64,000 nt of DNA from Tipula vernalis (lineage: Eukaryota; Arthropoda; Insecta; Diptera; Tipulidae), in the NCBI GenBank assembly GCA_958295665.1, contig OY282558.1, forward strand, positions 45,942,389 through 46,006,388, given 5' to 3'. Of this stretch, positions 22,279 through 35,581 are shown in pieces. The notes beneath the pieces were generated by a model that was not told the DNA's origin, made no database searches, and saw only the letters and a program-made list of their open reading frames with translations. The position numbers were made by a program, and so were the translations under genes. Positions within the stretch are counted from its first letter, which is position 1. Each line of letters begins with the position of its first letter.

Positions 22279-23671
22279 TTATACAAAAAGGATTTTCCAT
22301 TGAAATTTACCCAGGGCAGGGGACGTGGACCCTCCTCTGATTGCTACCCCACAGGCTTTCTCACTTGGAGAAAGCACGGGCGGTACATTTGTCAAGAGCC
22401 ACCGCTGGCTCTTACTGAAAACTTCTTTGTACACAACATTCGTAGTGTAAATTTTTATTTTGTCTGGACCAATTCTACCTTGGCCATGACTGTCAAATAT
22501 TTGTATTTTTATGTCAGATCCTCTACTCACTCTTGAGAAGGCTACATAAAGCTGTCCATGACTAAATACTGGTTCAGGTAAATAAATACCCACTTTATCC
22601 AGTGTTTGATCTTGAGACTTATTGATGGTCAATGCAAAAGCCAATTTCACAGGGAATTGGCGTCTCTTCATTTTAAAGGGGAGATCGCCATCAGATGGAG
22701 TAAGGTCTATTCTGGGAATGAACAGTAAGTTCCCTTCCGCAGCACCGGTAAGTACCTTTGCTCTAATTAGGTTTGGTTGGAGTTTCTCGACTACCAACCT
22801 GGAACCATTGCAAAGTCCCCTTTTTGTGTTAAGGTTTCGCAATAACATTAAGATTTAACTTGTGAGGGGGCATACCGGAATGGGTAAGACCATGAAGAAA
22901 CTCAATAGGGAAATTATCAATTTCCTGAGGATCATCAGACACAACTTGGTCAATGCTAATGTAGGTCTTGCTTTCTCCTTCTAATATATCAAGAACCTCC
23001 TCATTTAATTTATCCACATCCTCATTTTTGGGACACAAAATAGCAGCTTTTGCTAATTGTGGGATTTGATCTTTTGTTACCTTTTCACCAAAAGTATCCT
23101 TTATTAAGGAGTTTGAAAAGTATTCTTGAGGTATTTCGATAACATCGTCCTCAATACCGTCTTGGTTTTTTAATGTTCCACTCCCATCTTAAGGAGGAAT
23201 TCACTGTATGGTGGGTCCTGAGACCGCACATTATATTTTAGTTTTAGAGTCTGGAAGTCTCTCCATAGATGAAATCTTTTAACAGTTGCTTCTAAAATAG
23301 AATTTCTCGTTCCATGTTTAATAATTGGAAGGCACTGCCGGAAATCACCTCCAAGCAACAAAACTTTACCACCAAAAGGTTGATTATTTCGCATTATCTC
23401 CTTTAGGAGTTTATCAACACATTTCAATGCGTATTTAGGGGTCATTGTACATTCGTCCCAAAGCAAAAGCTTAGCATTTTTTGATGGCTTCAATATCAGC
23501 ACTGACACTTGTATCTGATATTATAAAGTTTGAGGAAGAATCCTCATGTAAGTCTAAAGGGAGTTTGTACTGAGAATGGTAAGTTCTCCCTCCATCAAGC
23601 AGATTTGCTGCAATTCCTGTAGAGGCAACAGGTAAAACAGCTCCCCCTTCTCCTTTTATGGAGTAAATCAA
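22279..23671 (-). pseudogene. Helitron helicase fragment (PIF1-like), copy 1
   Basis: Read on the minus strand in four pieces (23671-23471, 23508-23170, 23038-22829, 22848-22279). PIF1/RecD-like motifs appear in order: Ia in ASTGIAANLLDGGRTYHS; II in LLLWDECTMTP; III in VLLLGGDFRQCLPII; V in FALTINKSQDQTLD; VI in QLYVAFSRVSRG. The Walker A segment, the replication-initiator (HUH) domain and everything upstream are missing, so this is only the C-terminal third of a RepHel protein. Sequence details differ from copy 2 at 38.5 kb, so it is another family. The Helitron 3' end was not located. Confidence 0.9.
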
Positions 23672-26600
23672 AGATTTATAGAACTACATTCCCATGACAA
23701 CAAACAAAGAAATTACAAAAAAACTCCCATTACCATGACAATTGCTTTGGTTCACTTTATGGTTTCGATAGGAAAAAAATGTAGAAAAACCCTAATTGTC
23801 TAATGCTGCCATCTTAAAGCTTTAGGATACAAAATTTTATATTTTTTAATTCCTTATGATGCATTGAAATGCCGTTATAAAATAAAAATAAAAAATAAAT
23901 AAATAATTCAAAACGTCCTTGGTGACAATCGAACCCGAATTTTTTTTTAGGAAATTTTTAAATATTGAATGAAATAATTTGCTGTATCAGCCTAAATGTT
24001 GATTACCAGTTTTACAAAATTTATTACATACATATTGTTTTCCAATACAAAATTTTTTGTTTTTCAATTCGTATTAAACCAATAAAATGCCGAAACGTTT
24101 TCAGTAAGAAAACGAAGTTTGTTATTACTATCTCAAATCGCCAACACCTATATCACTTAGGCTACTTAGGTGTAAAATATGAAAATGTAAATTGGAGATA
24201 TAAGAAAAGCACTAAAAAGTGTTTTATGACCTTTGACCTTGTAGGAGGTCATAATTTCAAAATCTAAGGAGAATGGGGCCGCCTAGATTTTTTTTGTGAT
24301 TTTTAGAGCTATAGCATGAGACTCTAGGACATTGGGAAGTAATTTTCCATAACAATATTAGATATTATTGAAAATTTAGTACAACTTAAGGATCATGTAT
24401 AATAGATTTGAGCCCTACGAAAGTATTAGCTAAATCAGTCTAAACAAAAATTGTTTTAACAACACTTCACAAACGCAAGCCAAATTGTTTCAACTTAAAG
24501 TCTTTTAAATCGGCTAACATTAGCTTTAAGCTAACTTTGCTATGATACTATTTTAAGCTTCATTTGAGTGACCTAATAAATTAGCTTAAGCTACATTAAA
24601 GTAATTATTTTATAATATGGACTAATGATCTGGGCAATAATCTTCAAATTTAACGATTTGCTGCAAGAGATATTTGCGTTATTTGCTGCTAAAAAAATTG
24701 GTGGTGAATGCGCTCATTATAGTAACTATCTTGTGTGAAAAGATCGAGTTCCAGTAAACGGCTGTTCTTAAACAAGCCGATTCGACGAATTTTACAATAA
24801 ATTAAGATAATAATGATCATTACTTACCTAAAATTTCTAATCGCTTCTCGTAGTCACTCTCATCAAAAACTTTTCATATGTTCAAATGGAATATCTCTCC
24901 CTAATATTAATTGAACAAATAAAAGTGCAGGTTGTGGTGGCAGCGGCAAAACTTCAGGTTCGGCGGTAGCAACGGCGAAATCAGGTTGGCCAGATTGAAG
25001 TTTGCGTTTCCGCTTTATTCGATTGATTTGGACAAGAAGCCTTTTCACGTTTTCGCTGGCCAATAAGTTTTTACATTTCTAATTCTTCCATTCGGGCTTT
25101 TGCTTCGAGCATATATTTGCCCGATTTGATGCGATTCGTTCCCATTCAAACGATTCCTTCTTTTTATTCTCTTCGCATTCCAAACATTTTTGTTTTATTA
25201 TAGTTTCGACTAGGGCTAATTGTGCTTAGTGTTCCTCTTCCGACATTGGTTTCTTCTCTTCGGACAACTCAGAAAATTTGATATGTTGGCAGGCTCACGG
25301 CATGAGCCAATAATCCATCTTTTCATTTTTGAAACTTTTAGGCTACCCACTTCTACAGTCTTAATCCTTTATTACCAAAACTTTCGACCTAATTTCTGAC
25401 CTCAACTAAATCAGATTAAATGAGCAAAAATGTGGGAAATCTTTCGCGAAATTCTTGAGTATTTTAGATATTGTGACCAATTCTGGAACTATTTTAAAAG
25501 GAAATTCATTAAAAATCAAGGAACTTCACAATTATCATACAAGCTTTTACCAAATTTCAAAAATTCGTTTATATTTTAGAGTTTTAGGAACTCAGGTGTT
25601 TGTGACCTACGAAATTATCGAATTTAGCCAGATTTTTTTTAGGTAGTTTAACTTTTTTTTATTTGAGAATATTGAATGAAATTTCATCAGAAAATCTTAG
25701 ATTTAAGCATTTAAATTTTTAGGTAAAATTTAGAAAATTTTGACTTCTCTTTAAAATATGTATATTCTGAAAATTTCATTTGTAGTTTACCAAATTTTTT
25801 TATTTTTTTATCTTTCTGTAAACTTTTGGGCTAAATTTAGAAATTTTGAATTTTGTAAAATCTCAGAATTAAAAAAAAAAACACTTGAAATTTGAATTCA
25901 AGTTTTTTCGGAACTTTGTCGTCAAAATTCGAAAGTTTTCGAGTAGAATTTTGATATTTCAACAACTTCTGAAATAATATTTTATTCACATTCATTAAAT
26001 TAAAACATTTTATGAAATTCTGAAATTCTATAAAATTTTAATTTTAATTTTAAAAATGTTCTTCTTTGTACTGACCTATTCAACCTTGGGTATAGTTCAT
26101 TTAGTCTCCGAGCAGTTTCCATCTTTCTTACAATAGTTAGAAGTGTCTAAATTTTAATAATCCCAAAAGTTTTAATATTTTCGTTGACTATAATAAAAGT
26201 TTCAATACTTAAAAGTTTCAGAACTTGAAAGCTCTAGTTTCCGATATATAATCGTGAAAGCTTTTAACATTACAATTCAAAAACCAATTAAAAATCATTT
26301 ACATTGTTTTATAACATTCCCATACATTAAACTTTAACCATATAATTTCGTTAAAAAGTTCGTTCTAAATGTGAAAGCTTTTATACTACTAAAATACTAT
26401 ACGTCATATAATTTTGAAATTTCTTCTCTAATTATGAAAGCTTTCAAAGTTTTTCTGTGGCTTTTGTTTTATTTTCCAAAAAAAAAAAAAGAAAACTGGT
26501 TGTTACACAATTTTCTATAAAATCCACTTTAACATGTAATAATTACAAATCATAGTGAATTTACTCCGTATTCGTTTTTTTTTTGTTTTTATCGTTTGGA

Positions 26601-29281
26601 AAGACTTATCACGTGCGTTAAAGTTTTTCTTCGGTTTTTTTTTGTTTCTGTTAGTTTCTAATGTTATTATAATTTGCTAAACGTGATTTGAAAAGTAAAA
26701 ATGGTAGTTAGTTAAAATCGATTACTACAACAATAGTTTTGTGTATAGAAGATTGGCTATAGGGCTATAGGCAATCCATTTCCAATAAGGAGGCTATCAC
26801 ATAATTCGATTTGATATTGTTGTGAGCTTTTATTTTAAAATTTATTGCCGACAGATAAAAACAAAAAACAGGTCGACATTTTGTGTGTTAGTTGGATTAG
26901 TATAAATATTTTATTATGTTTCATGTTATTTTATAAACATTAATGTAAATAAATCTCTCTCGTCTCACATACATATTTAATAATTATGGTTATCATTACT
27001 GTTATTTTTATTCGGTATATATATTACATTAATGCAGTTTAAAACATTAAGGGAATATCATCTTTTTTTATGATTAAACATTTTTTTTAATTATCACAAT
27101 AAATTAGAATTACATAATTTATGTTTATTTATATGGTGTTGTTGTTTATATGATATTGATTATGCGGTTACTATACCACCACCTGGTTATCCCGCAACAA
27201 CTGTTCTACGTCATCATTATTAATATAACTCCTACATAATTTTTCCATTTCCAAAATTGGAATGTTATTATTTCGATATACATACATACATACACAAATA
27301 GATTAAATTTAATGTTAAAGGTTTCATTTAACAATAATAATTTGTTGTTTAAGATGAAAATAAAATAAAAGCTCATCAATCTTTAACACTAACGGTCGGA
27401 CGAGTATCCTGTCGATTGGTCAAAAAACAATGTTAGTAATTATAGTATTAGAATCTCATTATCTCGTATATAACCTTTTAAATGCTGTTGTTTTTAAATA
27501 AATTACCTATCATCAATATACCTGTGCTTTTCCGTATTATGTATAGTTGAGATAACACAAACAGACACAGACAATCGTTATGTATATTTATCTAAAATTT
27601 ATTACCGTATTTTATGTGAGCTTTTTGTGTTAAACATACAACATAGTGATATATGTTTAAAAGGATTCAAATGAAAAATGCTTCTTCCGCGCCCGCTCAT
27701 TTTATCTTTAGTCCAATGCATTTTTACTATATTACACGGAAAGTGCAAAAACTACATAAAAATAAAAATTTTTGTGTTTTTCATCTTTCGACCGGAATAA
27801 CGAAATACTATGTATGAAATAAGCACATTCAGTACATTGAGAGATGATTTTCATTACGTACATTATACACATTACAAACGAAAAAAAAAAAAAAAAGTTT
27901 ATGGTTGAATCTCTCAAATTTTCCATTTTATGTGTGTACGCTATAAAAATATGTTTTATGATTATGTTTGTGCTACATATTTTATTATGTAATGTGGAAA
28001 AAATTTATGGATTTCATTTTGAATATTAGCGCCAAATTTTTTTTTTACTTTTTTATTTTAGGAGATGAGGGCATAAAGCTCATATACGTAATTTGTGTAT
28101 TTGTGGGGTATGTAGTATTATGTAGCGCAGGATAGTAATAAATGGAAAACAAAAAATGACGATTTATCAGATTTTTGTGCTTTTTTTTGGGTTATATGGT
28201 ATTTGGAACTTAAAGCTTAATCTATAACTTATTTAACTGAATATTATTGTCGTTATTATTTTTATGGGTTAGTTTTTATATGTGTGTGTATGTGTGGGGT
28301 AGTAAGGATGCTAATATATATTTATATTTTGTTTGTTTTCTGTTTGAGGACTCAATTGCCCTTTAGGATGAAATAAAAAAAAAATTTCGGGGAGAATGTT
28401 TTTTATGTTTACAAACCTATTATAGACTTTATGGTTATGATGGAAGCAAATTGAGATTTTACGGTTTTGTTGTGGTCACAATTTTTTTTTTTTTTGTTTT
28501 ATAGATTCGGTTTTACGGAAATTCATGAATGTGTGTGGCACGTGTTCGAAACCCACCCAATTAGCAATCAATTTCAGTTTTTGCTTTATTAATTTTACTG
28601 ATTTCGCTTATTATTTTTAATAAGGAACTTAGGGGTGATTTAGTGTCTGATGGAGGGTAGCAGCTTAATGCCGCATCCAAAGAACCATTTATTTGACAGC
28701 TTACCCTGTGTTTAATTTCACTTTGATTGTTATTTTCCGCTTACCGTTTTTATGATTAAAATACGCATTGAGTTTTTTGGTGTACATAACTCTCCAAGCC
28801 CGGATATCTACCTGGCAGTTGCTGGGGCCGCTAGATTGTCGTCTTTTTGCTGTAGAGCCCTTCTTTTGATCTTACATAGGTGTGCTAGCTATCGTTCTTA
28901 AGTTTTAACCAATTGGTTTGTGACCTGTTTGCTCTTTGTTTCGATGCTGCGCAATTATTATCAATGAGTTTGCAATAATATAACTGGGTCCATTGATGGT
29001 TTGAAATGTATGAAAGTAGCACTTAAAGTTGGAAAAGGTAAAGGTTTAAACAATTTATATTTTCCAGCTCCAAAATAGAGTATTCTCCATTCTGATGTCC
29101 TTTGCAAGACTTCAGCTGATGTAATGCGGCAGACCTACATCTGTGTTATTTGGTTGATTTCTTTTAGTAATTGTGGTGGTATTAGAATGACATTACTAAA
29201 TACCTTATTCTGAGTATCCAGAACCGCTTCAACTAAATTTTGTTGAACCTCTTTGAAGTTCGGTCTGAATTGCCATAGTCA
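23672..29281. other. Intron sequence with one weak coding relic
   Basis: Mostly AT-rich unique-looking DNA. At 24863-25260 the minus strand has Lys/Glu-rich, coiled-coil-like broken frames (KRLLVQINRIKRKRKLQ and a CLECEENKKKESF-like stretch), possibly an old transposon protein; no family is recognised. 26230-26460 repeats GTGAAAGCTTTTA-like words. 26.5-29.0 kb has poly-T tracts only. 29.05-29.28 kb may be transposon DNA next to BEL/Pao-2. Confidence 0.5.
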
Positions 29282-29806
29282 TTGCAGACAAGTACAGAAA
29301 TATTATTGTCAACAGCAGTAATACAGATTCAAGACAAGTCAGGTAACTATCATAATTGCCGAGCACTTTTGGATTCAGGTAGTCAATCCAATTTTATTGT
29401 TCCATCACTAGCAAATAAACTTGGCATTGACAAGACTAATATTATCAATTTGACGATAAGTGGTATCAATCAAACAAAGACATTAATATCCCAAGGTGTT
29501 TCAACAAAAATTAAATCTCGTTCAAGCCGTTATAACAAATTTTTAAACTTCCTAGTTGTTCCGCAAATATCTGGTACATTGCCACAAACAAGTTTGAACA
29601 TTTCATCGTGGAATATACCGTCAAATCTGGCATTGGCTGATCCCAGCTTTTACATTTCAAGACCAGAGGAAGCACTATTGGGTGCAGAAGTATTTTTTGA
29701 AATACTCGGAATGAGTCAGATTAAAGTTAACCAAGATATTCCGACAATTCATGAATCCTTGTTTCGACGAACTCTCACAATTAATCAAAAAATTCTAGGA
29801 GATTGA
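29282..29806 (+). pseudogene. BEL/Pao-2 aspartic protease (DUF1758)
   Basis: 174 codons with CRALLDSGSQSNFIVPSLA (residues about 27-45), the retropepsin-type Asp-Ser-Gly, then LTISGINQT and LNISSWNIPSNLALADPSF, and LLGAEVFFEIL near the end. The protease frame looks intact here, but the frame before it (Gag) is gone. The first residues belong to a longer polyprotein and no true start codon can be assigned. Confidence 0.88.
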
Positions 29807-29917
29807 AACCATTCGAAAACAAGTCCATTAAAAAGCTTTCCATATTTTGAGAAAAGGTTAAGCTCTAACGCAGAGCTAAAACTGGGATATACGGAATTCA
29901 TTAATAAGTATCTTAGC

Positions 29918-30641
29918 TTAGGTCATATGATAGAAAGCCCAAATCAATCGAACCATAAACACTTTTTGCCACACCACGCCGTCCTGAAACCTCGAACTCG
30001 AGTTCGAGCACGAAGTTACGAGTGGTCTTCGACGCGTCGACATACTACTCACCGGCCCTACCGTGCAACAAGATTTGTTATCCATCGTACTTCGATTCGG
30101 GAAGTACCGGTACGCATTTACTGCCGATATTTCAAAAATGTATCGACAAATACTTATTAATCCCAGCCAGACCAATTTGCAGACCATTCTCTGGCGTGCG
30201 ACGGATGCCGAACTCATAAAAGGTTATAAATTGCTCACTGTCACTTATGGGACAGCATCGGCGCCATACTTGGCTACTCGGGTTTTAATGCAATTAGCTG
30301 AGGATGAAAAACATAATTTGCCCAGTGCATCAAAGGTTACCAAACCCGACTTTTACGTGGACGACGTTCTTACTGGCTTTGATACGTTAGGCGGAGCGTT
30401 GCACATTCAAAACGAACTAATTTCTATGCTGAAGACAGATGGTTTCGAACTTCACAAGTGGTGTGCAAACAGTAACAGATTGCTTGATTCTATACCGCTA
30501 CGAAATCGAGAGAAACTTAATAAAAATGAGTTTAATGGGTCTGAATCTATCAAGACGTTGGGTCTTACTTGGATTCCAGATGAAGATATTTTTGTTTTTG
30601 ACATCCTTCCACCCATACGTTTTACAATACTAACAAAGTGA
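29918..30641 (+). pseudogene. BEL/Pao-2 reverse transcriptase
   Basis: HFLPHHAVLKP opens the RT in one frame (29918-30010). After a frameshift around 30020-30070, DLLSIVLRFGKYRYAFTADI then SKMYRQILI carries the first catalytic Asp, followed by YGTASAPYLATRVL and FYVDDVLTGFD (Y-V-D-D intact, near 30350). SIKTLGLTWIPDEDIFVF is the connection region. After a stop at 30639 the conserved AKLYDPLGLLGPII-like segment follows to about 30715. Confidence 0.9.
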
Positions 30642-31037
30642 ATTATTCTGTCTGAAATAGCAAAACTGTACGATCCCTTGGGTCTGCTGGGACCTATAAT
30701 TATTTTGGCAAAAATGCAAATTCAGTCGTTGTGGAAGTTGCAAGTAGACTGGGATGACGAACTCACATTAGACCAGTGCACCGATTGGATCTATGTGCAG
30801 TGAACTAAATCAAACTTGGCCGTTGTGTAATTTCCCCTAATTCAATACGTACGGAATTACGTACATGCGTCTACATCAAAACCATTGATGACAGGAACAA
30901 TATTTCTGTAAATTTACTTTGCAGCAAATCGAGAGTTGCTCCTCTGAAATCTTTAATACTACCTAGGCTAGAGCTTTGCGGGGCTCTTTTGCTCTCTAAA
31001 CTTGTCAATACCGTTATAAAATCAATGAATATAGACT

Positions 31038-31598
31038 TTGTCAGACTCCACCATTACTTTATGTTGGATTAATACCGCTCCGTTCAAGCTTAAAACGTTT
31101 GTCGCCAACAGGGTTAATGACATACAAGAAACAACATCCAACTACACGTGGCAACATATTCCATCCGGTGATAACCCTGCCGATCTGTTAACTAGAGGCA
31201 TATCACCTGCTGAATTACAATCAGCAAAATTATGGTGGTGTGGTCCTGATAGTTTGTATCATATGAATGAATATGGCTGGTCGCGTGACGGTTATGGATT
31301 CGACAAACCGCAGGAGTTGGAATTTAAACAAGAAGCTGTTAGTTTAGCCAAAACAGAAATTAAGTACCTCAGACAAGGAAATTCGATATCTAACAGCAGT
31401 GCATTAAAACAACTGAATCCATTCCTGGATTCACATTCATTGATCAGGGTCGGTGGTCGATTGTCTAAATCAAATTTAGCATATGACATTAAACATCAGA
31501 TACTGTTACAAAATTTGCACACTGGACCACAACTTTTATTATCGTTGGTGAGCAGGAATATTGGCCCATTAATGGGAAATCAATATCCAAACAAGTAG
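31038..31598 (+). pseudogene. BEL/Pao-2 RNase H end and integrase zinc region
   Basis: 186 codons: SDSTITLCWI (RNase H Asp with Trp), FVANRVNDIQE, WQHIPSGDNPADLLTRG, AKLWWCGPDSL, and then NPFLDSHSLIRVGGRLSKSNL leading into the integrase. This is the canonical BEL/Pao junction of RNase H and integrase. The frame stops just before the CxxC half of the zinc finger at 31600-31620. Confidence 0.9.
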
Positions 31599-31609
31599 TT
31601 CGAAATTGC

Positions 31610-32225
31610 GTGGTATGTGCTAAGGCTAAACCGGTCCAGCTGCAACAAATTATGGGTGATCTACCTCCAGAGAGGATCACACCGGAGTGGACTTCTGCGG
31701 CCCATTCTCGATTAAAAATAAGTATATCAGGAAATCCAACGCTTCAAAGGTCTTTGTTGCAGCCTTTGTTTGTTTCGCAACCGCAAGGCTATACACCTGG
31801 ACATCGTGACTGATTTGACCTCGGAATCGTTTATTTCATGTCTGAAGCGATTCATCTCACGAAGAGGGAAAATCAAATCAATTTATTCAGACAATGCCAA
31901 GACATTCGTTGGTGCTGACAATGAATTGAGGAAACACTTGCTAGAATTTAATAAACAATTACAAGACGAAACGTTAGTTAGTTTTTGTTGCTCAAAGGGA
32001 ATACAATGGAAGTTCATACCTCCCCGTGCCCCTAATTTCGGCGGTTTATGGGAGTCCGCGGTCAAGTCCTTTAAGACTAATTTGAAACGAATAACTAACA
32101 GAACCCTCTGTGTAGATGGAAAAAGCTTACTCTCGCCATACAAAGTTTTTGGAAGTGCTATTCCGTTGAGTATCTTCATACACTTCAATCTCGTACTAAA
32201 TGGAAGGATGCGAAACCAGATTTGA
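31610..32225 (+). pseudogene. BEL/Pao-2 integrase core
   Basis: CVVCAKAKP, MGDLPPERITP, then a frameshift at about 31780 into AIHLDIVTDLTSESFISCLK, RFISRRGKIKSIYSDNAKTF with the second catalytic Asp, and PPRAPNFGGLWESAVKSFKT with the Glu. The first Asp region is damaged (the expected VDYAGP-type motif is unreadable around 31700-31760). It continues, degenerate, past 32225. Confidence 0.88.
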
Positions 32226-32440
32226 AAAAATACATTCCACATCGCATCGCAACAGTCATGAATCTGTTGATTTCGTTTAGATAGTTGAAATGCTCATTTA
32301 CTTGCTGGTTAAACGACCTCCAAAGCTGAATCACTCTGAGCTTACTGGTGTACCAAATAACTCGCTTGCTATATCTCCTGTTATATTAATAGCACCTCTT
32401 TTTCGCCTGAAATTTTTGCCGTGGTATATTTTGCAGTTGG

Positions 32441-33074
32441 CTTGTTATTATTGAGCATGTGTCAATTTGCGCATTAAACCAAGCCAAAACGTTGAGAACT
32501 GAACGCTGATTTTTGATGCCAATATGTTGGGAGACCTGAATGCGCCATTAATGGATCTGTTCAAACAAAGCTGAATCAACTTTCTCACGAAAGTTTGATA
32601 CGAGCTTGTCATGTCAAAATACACAATGATCTTCCATTGTTTGTTTCTAAACTGCACGTTTCCAGTGTATTTAATATAGAGTGCGTGCTAATGGGAAAAG
32701 CTAGTCAGGTTAGTTGCTACGGTAAACTCCGCAGTGATATCCCTTGTTCTAAAAAGTTGTTGTTCTGTAATTACAAAATAGTGATTATTATTTTTCGGAT
32801 CTGCATAGTCGATGTGAATTCTCCACCATATTTGTCCTGTATTTTCCCACGAGATAAGTTAACATTTGGGTGGATCTGGTCTTACTGATAAAGAGGATTG
32901 ACAGTTCTCTAACTCTGCGTCCATTCCCAGCTACCATATACATATATGGACGAGCAATAGACTTGCTCTTCATGATTCTTAAACGAGATTAATGAATGTG
33001 CTCCTTAGCATTTCAGTACGCAAGGATTTGAAAATAATAATGTGACGTCTCCTCATCACTATATCTGATTCCGC
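32441..33074. other. Unassigned sequence between BEL/Pao-2 and the gypsy fragment
   Basis: About 600 bp with no recognisable domain on either strand. Mixed composition, possibly decayed element ends. Nothing further can be supported. Confidence 0.4.
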
Positions 33075-33690
33075 TTACTCACATTTTTTACTCATATAGA
33101 ATTTGAATTGATTTTCCGTTAAATGTTTAAAATCGTTCATTTCAATTGCTCGGAGGACTTGGGATAAGATTTCGTTTTTCGATGTAATTGTTGTCCGGTT
33201 CCATACTATCTTCCCCTTTAACATATTGCATTTGATATTTAAATGCGGACAAATATACAGCCCAGTGCTGAATTCGATTGGCTGCCATTTGAGGATACCC
33301 GAATGTTTCAGCAAAAAGACCTAACAACGGTTTATGACCTGTTTTCAAAGTGAACGTATTACCAATTAAATATTGAAAAAATGTATTCGTAGCGAAAATG
33401 ATTGCAATTGATTGAATAATTCTTCAATCATAGACAAAGGATGTCTATTATCAATAGTAAATCTATTTAGGGTTACCTTGTAATCGGCACACAATCGAAT
33501 GGAACAAGTGGTCTTCCCCAATCGCTAGTTGGAACAGGTGTAAAAGCACCTTTATTTTGTAATCTATCTAAGTCCATTTCAACTCGCTCCCTAAATGCGT
33601 ACAGAACTTGTCTAGGTTTGAAAAAAAAAATAGTTGGTGGTAGGTTGTTATCTATAATCCAAACAATGTCATCTAGTTTGACTTCTGGTT
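33075..33690 (-). pseudogene. Ty3/gypsy reverse transcriptase-RNase H fragment
   Basis: On the minus strand, FKPRQVLYAFRERVEMDLDR and GAFTPVPTSDWGRPLVPF (about 33480-33620) match the start of a gypsy RT. TGHKPLLGLFAETFGYPQMA and RIQHWAVYLSAFKYQMQYVK (33142-33348) match gypsy RNase H. The RT palm with YxDD is missing between them, so the copy is internally deleted as well as truncated. It abuts a BEL/Pao integrase tail, so one element probably landed in or beside the other. Confidence 0.85.
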
Positions 33691-33942
33691 ACTTGAAACC
33701 ATTCTTTATAATAATTTCCAACGCTTTCCTAAGGTTACATTTTCATGCCATAAATCTGGTTCTGGAATGGCAAATAGTGAATCACCTATTAAGAAGTGAC
33801 CTGGTGTTGGTGCTACTTCAGACGGCTCTTTAAAGTATCCATTTCGTCGAACGAGCTTTTTTTTTACGACGTTGAATATAAAGTTTTCCATTTTTGATTT
33901 TTTAATAATTTGTACGAATATGTCAAAAGCTTTACAATTCAA

Positions 33943-35581
33943 TTCTGAGGTATCGAAAATTATGCTTAAAGCTCACGTAGACAGTCTAGTCTAAAGGAAA
34001 TCTTTCTTCTCATTAAAACAGTTCAGAAGAGAAAACTCTTGAAAATTTTATAAACCAAACATTTTAAACAACATTTATTGAAACTTTACTCCAAAAGCTC
34101 ATGATAAACGTCACCCAGTCGAACAAATGTACAATTTGGAAAGGAACAAATTAAAGAAAAAATTAATTTTTGAAGTGACAATTTACTTCACATTGTCTTG
34201 GTAAATGTGTTCGCCATTTTTTATTAAAGCTTTTAAAATTGTTAAGATTTTCGATAAAAGTTTTTGAAATAACTGAGTGAACGTGATCCTCGTTTTTAAT
34301 TTCAAATTTTTGAAAGCTCATTGAGACGGTGTACTAATTTTTGTTAACCTTAAAAAATTCAATTTTTTACTGATTTTGAAACTTCATTACTTTAGACTAT
34401 AAGATTCCTATTTTAGATAAATTAGTAATGGTTTAGTTTTCAAATATTTTAAGCTTTGTAAAAAGCTTTTTGATCGATATTTTTGTTCATTAAAATTATT
34501 ATAAAAATTAGTGAGACTTTGATCATATGCAGCTTTCAAAACTTATTGACGTTATAGAAATCAGTAAAAACACAATTTCTGAGTGCGCTCTGGGATTTTC
34601 AAGTTTTTTTAGGACTTTTAGGTTTTGGTAAATATTTTGCTAAAAATCTAAAACCTATCATAAGGTCACTATTAAATTTTATCAAGCATGAAAAAAGCTC
34701 ATCATTCGAAATGACGGTTTCAACAGTTTTTTAACGTTTTTATAATTTCATTTGGTTGATTGAAAACGGGAGTTGTAAATTAAATCCTAATGAAGGAAAT
34801 GAGTTTTGAGCAAGGCGGATTCAAAGGAGAAATTTAGTGGCTAAAAATTGAAAGAGCGCAATGGACCAATTTGAAGCTTCTAATAAAAGTGCTTTTGAAT
34901 CATGAGGGACTTTGTTTTCAATTTTCTTTGAAAAAGCTCATTGATCGAGAATTGAGACATATTTTAATACTAAAATATGAAATCGAGTACAAAGTTGAGT
35001 TGAGCTTAATATTTCAAATACTGACCCTACTGAAGTAGAATCAAATTTCTAGGCTTTGGCTTTTACATTGTTGCAGTACTGTTAATTCATTCGTAAATTG
35101 TTAACAAGATTATTTTCTGAACAACCTCATCCTGCTATAATTAGCGAACAATTATGTACTATAAAAGCTCATGGTTTTAACCAAAGCAAATAGTCAACAT
35201 CATTCTGGTCAAATTGAATAAAGCCTTCTACAAATCGTCTGGTCACTAAGTCAATACACATAACATAGGTGGCAGCACAAATCTGGTTAAGTCGACGAAT
35301 TTGATGCTCAAAAATTATAGAAAGAGCAAAGCAAATTCACAAAATATTAAGAACGTTTGTTAATTTTGTGATTAAATAATTTTTCTTTTCGTACTTTTCT
35401 GTAAACAACTATAGACATCTGACGTACACTAGTGAAACTAAAGATAAATTTAGCAAGCACTATTTTACATCGTCAAAGAAACTTTGATTTGAAAATGAAA
35501 GTTCGATAAAGATATTTTAGAAATAATTTGCAATTAATATTTATTTAATAACAATGCGCCAGATTTATTGAACTGCCCCTT
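33943..35581. repeat. AT-rich insertion-like stretch with recurring AAAAGCTCAT words
   Basis: No coding. The word (A)AAAGCTCAT occurs at about 34093, 34313, 34690, 34935 and 35161, at intervals of roughly 220-380 bp. This suggests a very diverged tandem repeat. It sits where BEL/Pao-3 should have RNase H and the integrase core. Confidence 0.35.

Larger units (their letters stand above)
29282..32440 (+). mobile_element. BEL/Pao retrotransposon 2, decayed, plus strand
   Basis: Protease, reverse transcriptase, RNase H and integrase remains occur in BEL/Pao order over about 3.1 kb, with many frameshifts. Gag and the LTRs are not recognisable. The end is vague; a degraded tail with LTGVPNNSLAISPVILI (about 32330-32400) may be the counterpart of the LTPGHFLIG motif. 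It is the only BEL relic in this intron running in the same direction as tutl. Confidence 0.88.
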
